This document shows positions 52,955 through 64,000 of a stretch of 64,000 nt of DNA, one piece after another (the first letter of the stretch is position 1; the number at the start of each line of letters is the position of its first letter). The notes below the pieces were generated by a model. The model saw only the letters and a program-made list of their open reading frames with translations. It made no database searches and was not told the DNA's origin. This stretch comes from Apostichopus japonicus. Its lineage: Eukaryota; Echinodermata; Holothuroidea; Aspidochirotida; Stichopodidae. The stretch lies in assembly GCF_037975245.1 (NCBI RefSeq), contig NC_092580.1, positions 20,076,501 through 20,140,500 of the forward strand. The letters run 5' to 3'. Position numbers and translations under genes: made by a program.

Positions 52955-53400
52955 ATTGCAATAACTCTGCAACCTTTTGTCGGATTGTAGCCAAACTTGG
53001 TATACAGTTGTTGGTTAATAGCTGGTACATGCAGGCCTATTTTTGGGGGACCATCTGAGCCCACAAATTTCAGGCCCATTTTTGGGATCATCTGGGCCCA
53101 CATTTTTGGTGTTTCAATTTTTCGGTGACTAATATATTTTTGAGCCACGTTGTTTGGGCCAAAACTTTTGGGACCATTTAGGTGCAGAATTTTGTCGGGC
53201 CAAATTTTGTGGGGACTGGCCAAAATTTTAAAATTGCAGTAACTCCACAACCTTAAATCAGATTATAACCAAACGTGGAATACAGTTATTGGTTAATAGC
53301 TGGTAAATGTGGGCATAAATATTATGATATTGGGTGATGACATACAAGACTTGAATATATTCTAATAGGCAAGGAACCATAGGGCTCGTTGAGCTCTTGT
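52955..53400 (+). repeat. Interspersed-type repeat with two ~80-bp homologous modules
   Basis: Module A (52955-53035) and module B (53233-53313) share ATTGCA.TAACTC..CAACC, then TACAGTT.TTGGTTAATAGC, then TGGTA.ATG..GGC, at an offset of 278 bp. Between them, TTTTTGGG.CCATCTG-GCCCACA repeats internally with gradual drift. The unit closes with GGGCTCGTTGAGCTCTTGTT, which contains a short GGGCTC/GAGCTC hairpin. The minus-strand open frame at 52951-53250 comes from this repetition. The class is not identified. Confidence 0.6.
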
Positions 53401-55635
53401 TAAATCATGGTTTCACAGCTGGCTATATAGTCATGCTGATGAACTACAATGTTATGGGATTTTTTTGTATTGTGAAGTCTGAAACATTTATCAAGTGGAA
53501 AATCAAGTGGAAAGAGACTAGTGTTGTCAAGGTTACTGGATTTAACAACCTAGCAGCAATCAGGCAACCGATTTTGTTCATCTTTTGAAATATAACAGTT
53601 CACTGGGACAAAATTGCTATTGATTTGTTGTTATTCTCGGTGTAATGATGTCAATAATATACACAATTGGAGGGAAAAGAGTTGCTGGTTTATAGGTAAA
53701 CTATTAAAAGCTATTTATTTTTCTGATTTTCCAACGACAGTATATTCTGTTTTTCGACCGTTCCATCCACATCATCTTTAAATACATAATATCCTTGACT
53801 GTTAGTAACAGCTACAGAACCTGACTTTGGAGCACCATGTTATCTGCATAAAGAGACTATGGTTTTATTATACTTGTTGAAGTTTTCAATTTGCATGACT
53901 TTCTAGCATATATCTAGTGGCAGTGCAGATATGGTCAGCCTTTATCAGCTAGCCATGTTTTTAGAACTTGTTGAAAAAAAAATATGGATAGTTAGCTATA
54001 TATTAATCTTTGCAAAAAGATCAATCGTCTTTTGGTTCTGAGTACCAATGATGTAATATTTGGCTAGGGTATCAGTTATAATATTCTCAATTTTTATCCA
54101 AACAATGTTACTTTATGTTAATTTTAAAATATATATCCTTTTCTATTTTTTTTTGTAGTTATTCAGCTTGTGCTCTATGTCCATAAAATTTGTTTATGTG
54201 AACTTCATAAAAACCTTTGAATAAAATATCGAAAAGATAAAACATGAAGAAAAAAAATTGGAAAGTATATGAAGCCATTGAAAAAGAGGAAAATATATGA
54301 TTCTTATTTTGTTTCAGCCTATTTAGTAAAAAGTCTGTATCACACACAGTTCTAACATAGTAGCCTGCAGCCCTGTACTCATGTAACTGTCCTAAAGAAT
54401 TTGTACTCATGCTCATACATCTACCTGGGAGCCATGGTAACATTTTCACATGTAACTGAAAAATGAAATAACGAACTGAACAAAGATACAGCTGCGCTGT
54501 CCATTCCGATAATTCTTCATCGCTCTTGAAAATGCAACGCTATGTTAAACTTCCCGGGAAACCAGGAAGGAAAAAAGATTATTGTGTAATACCAATATGT
54601 GTATATGGTGAACAGATGTCACTTAATTTGATGGCTGTCTGTCAGATATCAGAGTGCTCTAAGCTCAGAGAAGAGGCTCCTTTGAATTTGACTTGATCGT
54701 ACTTTAAAGTAGAAACAAAGTGAACCGTTCACATCGTATGTCAAATTAGAGCTCAGCTTTTGATGAACAGTTCCCCTTGCAAGATAGATATATTAGAGAA
54801 TAAAAATATTAATCCACTTGGAGATATACATGGCTTAGATGAAACTGGCTTAATACTTATATTGTTTTCAATAACAATGATTAATTGCTCATGGTGAAAC
54901 TATGAAGAGGAATTAGTTAAGTCAGTGAAAGTCAAACAGATTTCGTCATGATAGTGACAATCACACAAAACGGCAACCCCATCCATACCATGCTACCTCT
55001 GAAATGAACAAGAGATTTCTTTATTTTTTGGTTTTTGTTTGTTTATGTATTTAGAGTGGATTGGGGTATGGTGGGGTACAGTGGAGGTAGATGGTCATCA
55101 CATTCAGCATCTCTGTCAAATAATGTAAATTTTGGTGGTTTTGACATTTGCTTCTCCTTTAAGTCTAGAAAAGAAGAGCCTCTGATAAAGTGCCTGGAAA
55201 ATCCTTTGGCAATTTTCAGCATCCTGCAATTTAGAGGCCATGGATTCACAATGTTCTTTTCAAAACAAATAGTCTAATGACTATATTCACAGTTCAGATC
55301 TCAAATTGTGCAGTGCAAATAATGTAAACTCTGCTTCCTTCGTAAACTACATTTCAGATCTCCCTATATGAATGCTCCAATAAGTCTGGTAAGGGTAGAG
55401 GCATTTGGTTAGGTAACTAAGCCACTATCATTCAGGTTTGGGTATGAAAGTCATCAGTATAGCTTATAGCTCCTCTAACTTTAGGATGCTAACATTTGCA
55501 AGGTTTTGAAAAGTTCTTTCCTGCAGAGGTACTGCCTGATTTTCCATATCATTCCCGGTAACCGAGGAATTGTTATAGACAGGGAAGAAGTTTTCCATTG
55601 GGCTAAATATGCCGTCACCCATTCCCCCTCCCCTT

Positions 55636-55668
55636 CCTCCTAATTTAGAGGCTTTCAAAATTAGGAGG
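55636..55668. repeat. Perfect 11-bp hairpin CCTCCTAATTT/AAATTAGGAGG
   Basis: Stem arms at 55636-55646 and 55658-55668 flank the 11-nt loop AGAGGCTTTCA. The function is unknown. Confidence 0.8.
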
Positions 55669-57887
55669 TAATAATATAAGAAGAAAAGAAAGAACTGTCA
55701 TACCTATTAAAAAAAAAGATAATTTAAAAAAAACAGGGAAGGAATATAATTTCACCAGATATCTTTAACATGTTTAACATGTTTGTTGTTGCCTCATCAG
55801 TTTATTTTCCTAATGATAAGGTGTAGCAGATTATACATTGAAAGATATGTTAGCTATTGATTGAATAAATTGTTTTTGATGGACCATTTATTATTAAGCA
55901 TGCACTATATAGATACATATCAACTGTTCTCCTAGGCTATAGTGTAAACACATGCAGCACAGGCTGTCTTGGTTACCTTTACAGTCATTTGAGGGCCCCA
56001 AAGTTTATCTCTGTCCCAGGGCCTCCAAAAAGGTCGATTTGGTTCTGCAATGAGACAGTAAGATGTCTAAGAGAGGGAAAATGCTTTCTGATTTGTGCTG
56101 AAATGTTTGTTCAACCTTTGAAAATGAGTTACCAGGATTTTGCCTCTGTCGCCAACTGGGTGTAAAAGACTGTGAACTTGAAGAGGGAGGGGAGGGGGGG
56201 GGGATAATTTGCAATACCTTTTAAGATATTATTTGCAGACCTACAGTATTTTCATACTTTGTAATATTTTGTTTAGTATCCACAGATGGGAGTCTATCTT
56301 GCCACTCTATATATATTACTTGGTCTGGTTGTCTAGACATGATTTCAGCATATGCCTCACTATAGCATTGTGTCATATAATCACTCTACTTCTTCCATTG
56401 TTCTTGTCGAATTATTGTTGTTTTATTAAATTGTTGGTTGTTTGGTCTTTCATGTGAGATATAAAATTTAACCAGTATGGCAAAGGTGTCAGTGCATGAA
56501 ATATATAAATTAATTAAAGTTTGAAAGGATTGCAGTGTGAAGCAAAAAGACGTATGCCTGATGGTTAGAAGTAGACCACAAAGTGTTCAGCTTGTCTCAC
56601 AAGAACAATTAACTTTTAGAGCAAGATTCTCTCGAAGCTATGTATATATCGTTGATTTTTTTTTTTTTTTTTTTTTCAAAACCAGCAAAATGCTTCGATG
56701 TACAGTAATATTAGCATATATAAGTATAATAATTTTATGAGTCAATTTGAAATTTGTCACTTGCATTTCTGCGGTTGTAAATTATGGATAACTTTTATGA
56801 ATTTATCAATCAGTATCCAATATGAAATATTGGTTAACATAACATGTAGACAGTTTCCATCTTTAGTAGAGGTTTGAATTATACTTATATTAAAACTTAA
56901 TTATAGTTTTAAGATCTTTTAAATAAATTTTGATGGTTTCTATGTAGTCCACATGCAGGAACTGTTGCACAATCATCTGTGTGGCAATGTCATGTGTACT
57001 TTTATAGTTATCACCAATGGTGTTTGATAGAGACAGCTGCCATGTTAATAGTTGCTAAGTAACATGAGTAAAGTGAACTTAGCATATAACAGCTGGTTTT
57101 AAAACTCATTGTTTTGGGGGCCAGGCCACAAATGGAACCTCATAACCCATATGTACTACTAGGCTTCATTGACTCATAGTAATTAGGTAATGCTGATACT
57201 GATGGGTGGGTAATTCGTAATCCTCTGAGGACAATTGTAAACAATATGCCATTTGTCATTTGAGAATAACTTGATTGACATTATAGTCAGCCGTGTTTAA
57301 TTAAACTGTGACATTTAGTGAGCATCTTAATTTGTCTCTTGTAATGATTCTTGGGCATGGCCTTTTACACTAGATGCAGAGACACTGTATTAGTCAAGCC
57401 ATGTCGATGCCTAAGATTATTGGATATTTATCCAGACGGCTAGATTCGTTCATTGCAGTAGAACGAAAAACGTATGATTCTGTAGCGTATGTAGTCTATG
57501 CGCTTCCCAACATGAAAGAAGACCCTGGGTCAGATGAGACGATTTCTCCATAAATCATATAAAGGCAGGGATTAAGTGAAGAGTAACGTGTACCAAATAC
57601 TGAGATGGTAAATTTTGTAGCAGTTTATACTAGGTACAAATCAGTTATTTCATATCCAATGTTAATCATTTTTTCATTGTTGTTTTTTCATATTTTCATC
57701 ATTTTTCATTTCTAATTGCTGGCCCCTATACAAATAAACAATATACTACGGTACTTCCATGCATTATCTTATTCAAGTTGCCTTAATTTTCAATTAATTA
57801 AATTTGCAAAACCTCTGTAAAGCAAAGTCGTTAAGTAATATCAAATGGACATCTGTTACAAATTTGTAAGAGATTTCCCCTTTGGAT

Positions 57888-57951
57888 AATCTGATATATT
57901 TGGTCCGATGATAATGGACAATCTGATATATTTGGTCCGATGATAATGGTC
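57888..57951. repeat. Two-copy 32-bp tandem duplication
   Basis: The unit AATCTGATATATTTGGTCCG plus ATGATAATGG(A/T)C occurs at 57888 and 57920. The copies differ at one position, so the duplication is recent. Confidence 0.9.
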
Positions 57952-58794
57952 AAAGCAAACAAGGCTTCATCTTTGGTATGCTATCGTTTTTGCTGTATGT
58001 TTGTTCTCTGCTATAAGCCACTATCTCCAACAGCTGTTGCATGCCTGATCCAATGACAGCTCTTGTAAATGGTTGATGGCTGTTACTTAAAGGGGGTACC
58101 TTCACTTTGATTTAATAGTTTTATGATAAAACAATGAGATAATGTTGATGTTTCATTTTCACTGTCAGACCCTTTAAAATGAAGATGTTCTATAGGATAT
58201 GTTAGACAGATGGTTTGTGGACAATGAAGTTTATGTTACATCTGAAGATAAAGTTGTAATTGTTTAATTGAATAAGCACTTGTTTAAGCCTGAATCTGTT
58301 AATAAAATATGACAAGCGTGTCTCACATGTAAATTTGGCAAAATCTAAGAGAGTTGTCAAGTAGTTGCTATTTACCCTAATCTATTAATTAGAGAAAAGA
58401 GAGATATATAATAGAAAATACCTGTATAGTAATGTAATCATTTTCAGTTAGTGGCAGAATACTTCCAGTGCCTGCGTTACAATTATTCATTAACATTCTG
58501 TGGCACTGCTTCATAGTTCCTTCTAGTTGACTCGCCAAATAACTCCTTTGGCTACCCACTGCGTCATTATGTGAGTGAGAAATAGGAATTAGTAGCTGTG
58601 AAGGTGACCATCATATTTCAGGAAATCTGGGGGGCACATGATGATGTTGTTGACCCCTGAGGTTGACATCAAGGGACAGTGTCTACACGGTATGCTTTAA
58701 GTGATTTAGGGGGGAAAGTGAGGTCATATTAGTATCTTAGTGCTATGTTTTAGGAATGATTGTCAATTTTGCCTAAGTTTCTGTAATGTTTCTG

Positions 58795-58911
58795 CCAGGT
58801 ACAACCAATTTGTCCAGGTAAAATCAATTGTCCAAGTATAATCAATATGTCCAGGTACAATCCATTTGTCCAGGTATAATCAATTTGTCCCTGGTACAAT
58901 CAATTTGTCCA
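58795..58911. repeat. 19-bp tandem repeat, six units
   Basis: Consensus CCAGGTAYAATCAATTTGT in six head-to-tail units of 18-20 bp, with one to three changes per unit. It is a typical short minisatellite. Confidence 0.92.
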
Positions 58912-61900
58912 TTGCCACTTTAGATTGACAAAATCTAGTTGGAATCTAGTTCCCTGGAATGGTTTGCTTAATGATCCTTTAACAGTAGATAAGATCCAGG
59001 GATACTATTAACCTGGCTAGGAATATGATACATGAAATCAAAGGACTATCCCTGGAGATCTGGGGCATCTGCGTGGACACCGGCTCACTCATAGCGTTGT
59101 AATGCTAATGATGCATTTAGCTGAATTAGTAAATCGTAGTTTTAAATTACTGAATCTTGTGAGGAGTACAGTCCACACTGTGCATGATCTTCAGTTATAT
59201 AAGCACACCGGTTGCTTTAAGCACAAACTTTGATATGAAATATACTTGTTATCATACCTTGCCAAAAACATTCTGTTGAAGATGTTGAAGATGTTAATGG
59301 GATGGGAATAAATAATCCATAAAATTGCTTGTACATAGCATTGATCTAACTGCTGTCATTTACATAGAAACAGAAGTCTTTTAAAAACAAATAACACAAG
59401 TAAGCAAAGATTCACAGCACTTTAGTACAGCCCATTTAAACACCTGCCCTAACGGCAGGTAATTGATGACGGTTGAAGAAAAGAAATCGCTCGCAAGGTC
59501 TTTAATATTCTAGCCTACTCTGTAAGATTTCATTGCCATCAACTTATAAAACAAGAAGTTTTAAAATGAATCTGTGTGCTCAAGCAGCAGAATAACCTAA
59601 TTCAAACAAAGTTGTATTTTAATGCATATTTTAATTATATAGGGGGAGAGATAGGGATATAGATATATATATGCATGCATTTCAAAGATGAGTCACTTAA
59701 TATTTAGTTCAGCCTCCAAAGGATCGAAGCTATAATGGGAATGGAAATAGTGTATTAATAATGTCAATTTCAGAAGTCAAACCAATATTGGTTGTAATAG
59801 TGTAATGTCTTACAGTAATAATCATTCAGTCAGTACATGAACTGTAACATTTTGTTACAAAATGTTTGAAATTAGAGAAAGTAAAAATGGGAAATCAGAG
59901 TGTGAATTGTTTATTCTTTTGGGCAATTTTTAGAAAAGAATTTAGGCCTAAAGCTGCTAGAAAATGACCATTGTGTTAACTGGAGTTATGTCTAACATGA
60001 CAGATGCAAAGCTTTCAGAAAAGAAATCTGTCCACACTCATGGATCTAAATTTTTTCACTGTTTCATTTCCCTACACCTCAAAACAGTTGTACATGAATT
60101 GACACATTTTGTAAAACAAAGTGATTATTCATTGTACTAAATATATGTAAGAGGATTCCCGTACGATAAATTACACAATGCCGTTATGATTTGTTGAACT
60201 TTATTTGATTTTTACATTTTTTTCCGCTTGATTTTTTCGCCATATCTTGTTAAAGTTTCTTTCATTATATTTCTAAGAGTTGCAACTGTTACATATCTCC
60301 AAGATCTATGATATGATATTGAAGTGATTTTTATTGTGAATTATGGATTTTATATTTTAGTACATTAGCCTTTCGAGGATGAACAACATTGAAAAAGACC
60401 AGCTGTCATCGCTATGGAAATGAGCTATCAAGCTATAGTCATTTCACTTAATAAGACGTCTTCGTTCGTTAATGTTCAACCTGTCTCATCCAGGGATTTA
60501 ATCAGGCATTTTATTGCTGGAGCACATAAATACTGTTTGCATATATGTCATTAATCAATGTTGTAGAAATATTTATGTTATGCTTCCTTTAGAAGTTCTC
60601 TGTCGCATCAACCTATTTGAGTCCCCCTTTACAAACGTCCTTTTTATTCGGAGTAGGAAGATCGGATGGTTTTCAGTAATTATTCAGCTTTCATTAAAGG
60701 TCAAGAATACTCTCGGAGAGGAAATCCAGGGTCATCGCTTCCTCCGACAGTGATACATGTGCACCGAGAATTTGGAGGGAAGTGGGGAAAAATTACTGGA
60801 AAATTGCGACGAATCTCCAGCTCCTCCTTTGAACAGACTGACGTCCTTAAAACAATTCATTTTCAGTGGCCTTGAGTAAAAGTATATGGAGTCTTTTATT
60901 CTTCTTTAATTTTAGACAGAGAAACAAAATTTCATATTTCAAGTCTTGATATTGTAAATTACCCAGGGAGTTGAATTAGCTATTTCAATTAATGCAGATT
61001 CTTCAACATTTTGTCCTGTTCATCATTGATATTTACATGACATTTTGTAAAAAAAAAACATTTGATGTTTCTTATGGGAATTAGGTAAATTAGAAAAGCC
61101 ATTAAAAACATCTTGAAATGTGCTTCACCAGTGTAGTACACCATACCTTCTCTTGGCCAATTAACACAAGCTATTTCATTGGTTGGAATCCTCTATGCTA
61201 CCATACTGCCGGTTTTTTTTTGTAACTTTCCAATCAACGTAAATTCTTCTTTCCAATTTGCAGTCATTCAAAATGTACCTGTAATTAATTCTCACTGCGC
61301 TGAATATCATTAAATTAGCCCAGTTTTTCTTGTCCTAAGTGTCCAGTGTATATGACAACACTAAAAATAAAATAAAGGTATTATGAAGAAAGTAAGGCCT
61401 TTTGAGCAGACGATATTTTGTAAAAGATTATACATCTCTGTTGAGTTTGAAGCAGGTTGAATTTGTAAGTTGACAGGCCCCCTATGTATATAGCTGCGAG
61501 GGACGGATGTGATTCTGAGTGACTCGTAGTAATTAACATTGTTGCTATGGCTTTCCTGGGAACTGCCGCCGCCGTGCGGTGATTGTCATGCACACATTGT
61601 TCATCCGATTTGTTGTCGTTTGGAATATTCGAAAGGGTACAAAGAGGTTTTGCACCATTTTTAACTAACACCTGTTGCATATATAGTGCAAAAAAAGAGC
61701 TGTGACAATACACGCAAACAGTACTGCTCTATCAGCAGAAGTTTACATCTTAAGTCTAAAATAATTGGAACATTTCTACCATATTTTATATTTTTTGCTT
61801 CCCTCCAGTATCAAACAGGCTATATTTGCTTCCATTCGAACTGAAGGTGTTCATTATTATTATTATATTTGACATACTGACTTGAAGAAAGGAATTTAGT

Positions 61901-64000
61901 TTGTTGATGGTAAATAATATGATGTCTATAAATATTGGCCGAAGGCTCATGCCAGTTCCTCAAATAGTCTATTGAGAAATATACTTTAGGAAACTCTGAC
62001 ACAGGCTGTACTAAATAACTTAGCATCATATTCTGTGACATTTGACAAAGCTGCTAAGCCCACAGGACATTAATGTTGGGATGTATATGTTTACATTATT
62101 CATCAAAATCTGTGTGAGATAATGATACCTTTTCTTCACAGGATGTTAATATGAGTATGTATATATGTTACATAATATATGAACAAATTATATGAGTGCA
62201 TAATAATGTGATAATACTTATTCACTGCAGGACATATAATGTTCCCATGTTGTGTTAATACATTACAATTCAGGTGTGACATAATGATAACTATCGACAT
62301 GTATCTAAACGATAGCAGTACATTTAATATTCTAATGGTTATATAGTTAACCACATGGTGTAAATATTTGTAATGTAATGTGCATTATGTGACACAGTGT
62401 ATGTGACATCATGATACTGACTGTATATCCATGGGAACAACAGGAGATTGGTTTAGTTACAAAGAATAGGTTCGTATGTGATAAACCTTTAGCAACTGTT
62501 AGAATCCCGTCGTGCTGACGGTATGGTACTGGTAGTTGTATTAGAGCTGTAATTCAGTAATCAGGCAGGCCTGTTAGTCATGATTCTGCAGTAACTATGG
62601 TCTTCAAGCAATGAACATGTGTGTGCGCTATCATGTATAAGTATAAGATGATGCATGATAGTGCTGATTGCTTAAGAACTAAATATATAGCAAAATCATG
62701 GTAAACTGCTAAGAAAGTCAGCATAAATGGTGATCATAATTTCAACAGGAAACTGATAGTTACATTGTAGTACAAGCTGAGCAGACATTTTTTCCCATCA
62801 ACCAATCAGGTTTTGACTAAGTGCACAAATTGCACTGCTAGTATGGCCATCCACATGCCAGAAAGGGGCATTGGGGAGGGAGTTTGGTCAGGGCTAGATG
62901 AGCTACTTAATATGTGGGACATTTTAGGCAACTTAATGGCATAATTAGGACAAAATTCACAATTAGACTTTCCATTTTTCTCAATTTCTTCGATCGCCAC
63001 CACCAAGTGAAAGAGCTGTCATATTACATCACTGCAGCTAAATTTCTCTCAATATTTGTCAGTGTTCGCTATATGTCAAAACATTGGCATACATGAAGAT
63101 ATTCATTGACCTGGTTTGAATCATGAAATGAATTACTTTTTCAGCCTATGTGGTTGCTTTCCTTTTTCTCCCCCCCCCCCCCCATTTTTAATCATTTTTA
63201 GTTCAAAGTAAGGTTCATCAGAGGTTATAGTACCAATTAACATGTTTTGTTTCCCCTGAATTATATGTTTTTTTTTTTTTTTACTTGGAACACATGCATA
63301 AATCAAACTAACAATTTGCTAATGGAATAATTATCTTACAGTGAAATTTAAGACAAACAGTTCAAAGTAACTCATTTCGACATAATTCAAGTGTACATTG
63401 TCTGAAAATGAATTAAAAATGAATGAATGAATCTTGTATTGTCAAGAGGCTTCAAAGATGATCCAGAGGAATGATTTTCAAAATTCAGATGTCAAAACCG
63501 ACGAATAAAAAGCTAGGAAATATATAAAGCTTTGAAATCTTTTCAACACGGAAATAAAGTTAAGGCATAAGTAAGGAATATTGAGGAGTATGTAAAGTAA
63601 ACTAAATGATTTGTTTTTATTTAGCAGAAATCAGCTACTCATCATTATTTCAATCAATTTTAAAGGTATGTTGTATGGACCACAAATATGCTAGATATTC
63701 AAATATGGTCACCTTTGGTCAAAATTCTTAAACTGTATTTATTACAACCTTTGAGGAAATTTTCCTCACTGGGACATTCAGTCATCTTGTGTGTTCATGT
63801 CTGAGAACAATTTGGAGAGTAAAGACCTACAGGAAAGTACTTTTTGAAAACTTCTGTTAATTATAGCGTGCTATAATTTGGAGCCTATACTGACTACCTT
63901 TAAAGTTACTATAACTAGCTCTTGTAATGTTCTTAATCAGGATATTATGTTTGCATGTATGTGGGTGTGTGGATGCGTGTTTGATCAACTAGTAGTGCTT

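Noticed and set aside
60344-60423. Exon-like segment after ATATTTTAG encoding YISLSRMNNIEKDQLSSLWK then a stop
   Set aside because: It does not resemble the expected CaMKI continuation or any family I know, and it is too short to support.

Overview
The window is metazoan nuclear DNA: AT-rich, intron-dominated, with GT-AG introns of 15 kb or more, tRNA-derived SINE and CR1/L2-like LINE debris, and hAT-type miniature elements. The repeat types (LINE 3' end with paired AGCGCC/GGCGCT boxes and an ATT tail, MITEs with a CAGGCGCGTAGCCA terminus) suggest a marine invertebrate, possibly an echinoderm or relative. The sequence does not fix the species. There are no bacterial operons, rRNAs, CRISPR arrays or free-standing tRNA genes.

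Only one gene is convincingly supported: three consecutive internal exons of a calcium/calmodulin-dependent protein kinase I (CAMK1 family) on the + strand, at 7510-7622, 26188-26266 and 41141-41228. Their phases join exactly (113, 79 and 88 bp). They encode the end of the kinase C-lobe ([13 protein letters not shown]...), kinase subdomain XI (TRYDCEEAIRHPW) and the autoinhibitory helix leading into the calmodulin-binding segment ([20 protein letters not shown]). The N-terminal exons and the last exon or exons lie outside the window. Everything else is intron: more than 7.5 kb, 18.6 kb, 14.9 kb and more than 22.8 kb.

Layout. 1-7.5 kb: intron with hAT-type MITE copy 1, a candidate LTR-like segment near 3.5-3.8 kb, an older hAT-like element near 4.5 kb and a CTGACT-type minisatellite at 6.0-6.6 kb. 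7.6-26.2 kb: intron with MITE copy 2, an inverted relative of the 4.5 kb element, a (TA)n block flanked by a duplication, a LINE 3' end and a tRNA-derived SINE. 26.3-41.1 kb: intron opening with a G-rich higher-order tandem repeat directly after the splice donor, then two unassigned open regions, MITE copy 3 and a decayed hAT element with CAGAGGTT ends. 41.2-64 kb: intron with scattered tandem repeats, perfect hairpins and no recognisable exon.

The strongest structural observation is a hAT-like MITE family with three ~290 bp copies, all in the same orientation and each flanked by a perfect 8-bp target-site duplication. I did not find a new multi-gene system. Less explained signals are a diverged motif centred on ACAGGTAAG that recurs about eight times between 8 and 33 kb, and a comparatively GC-rich, partly open region at 33.0-33.4 kb.
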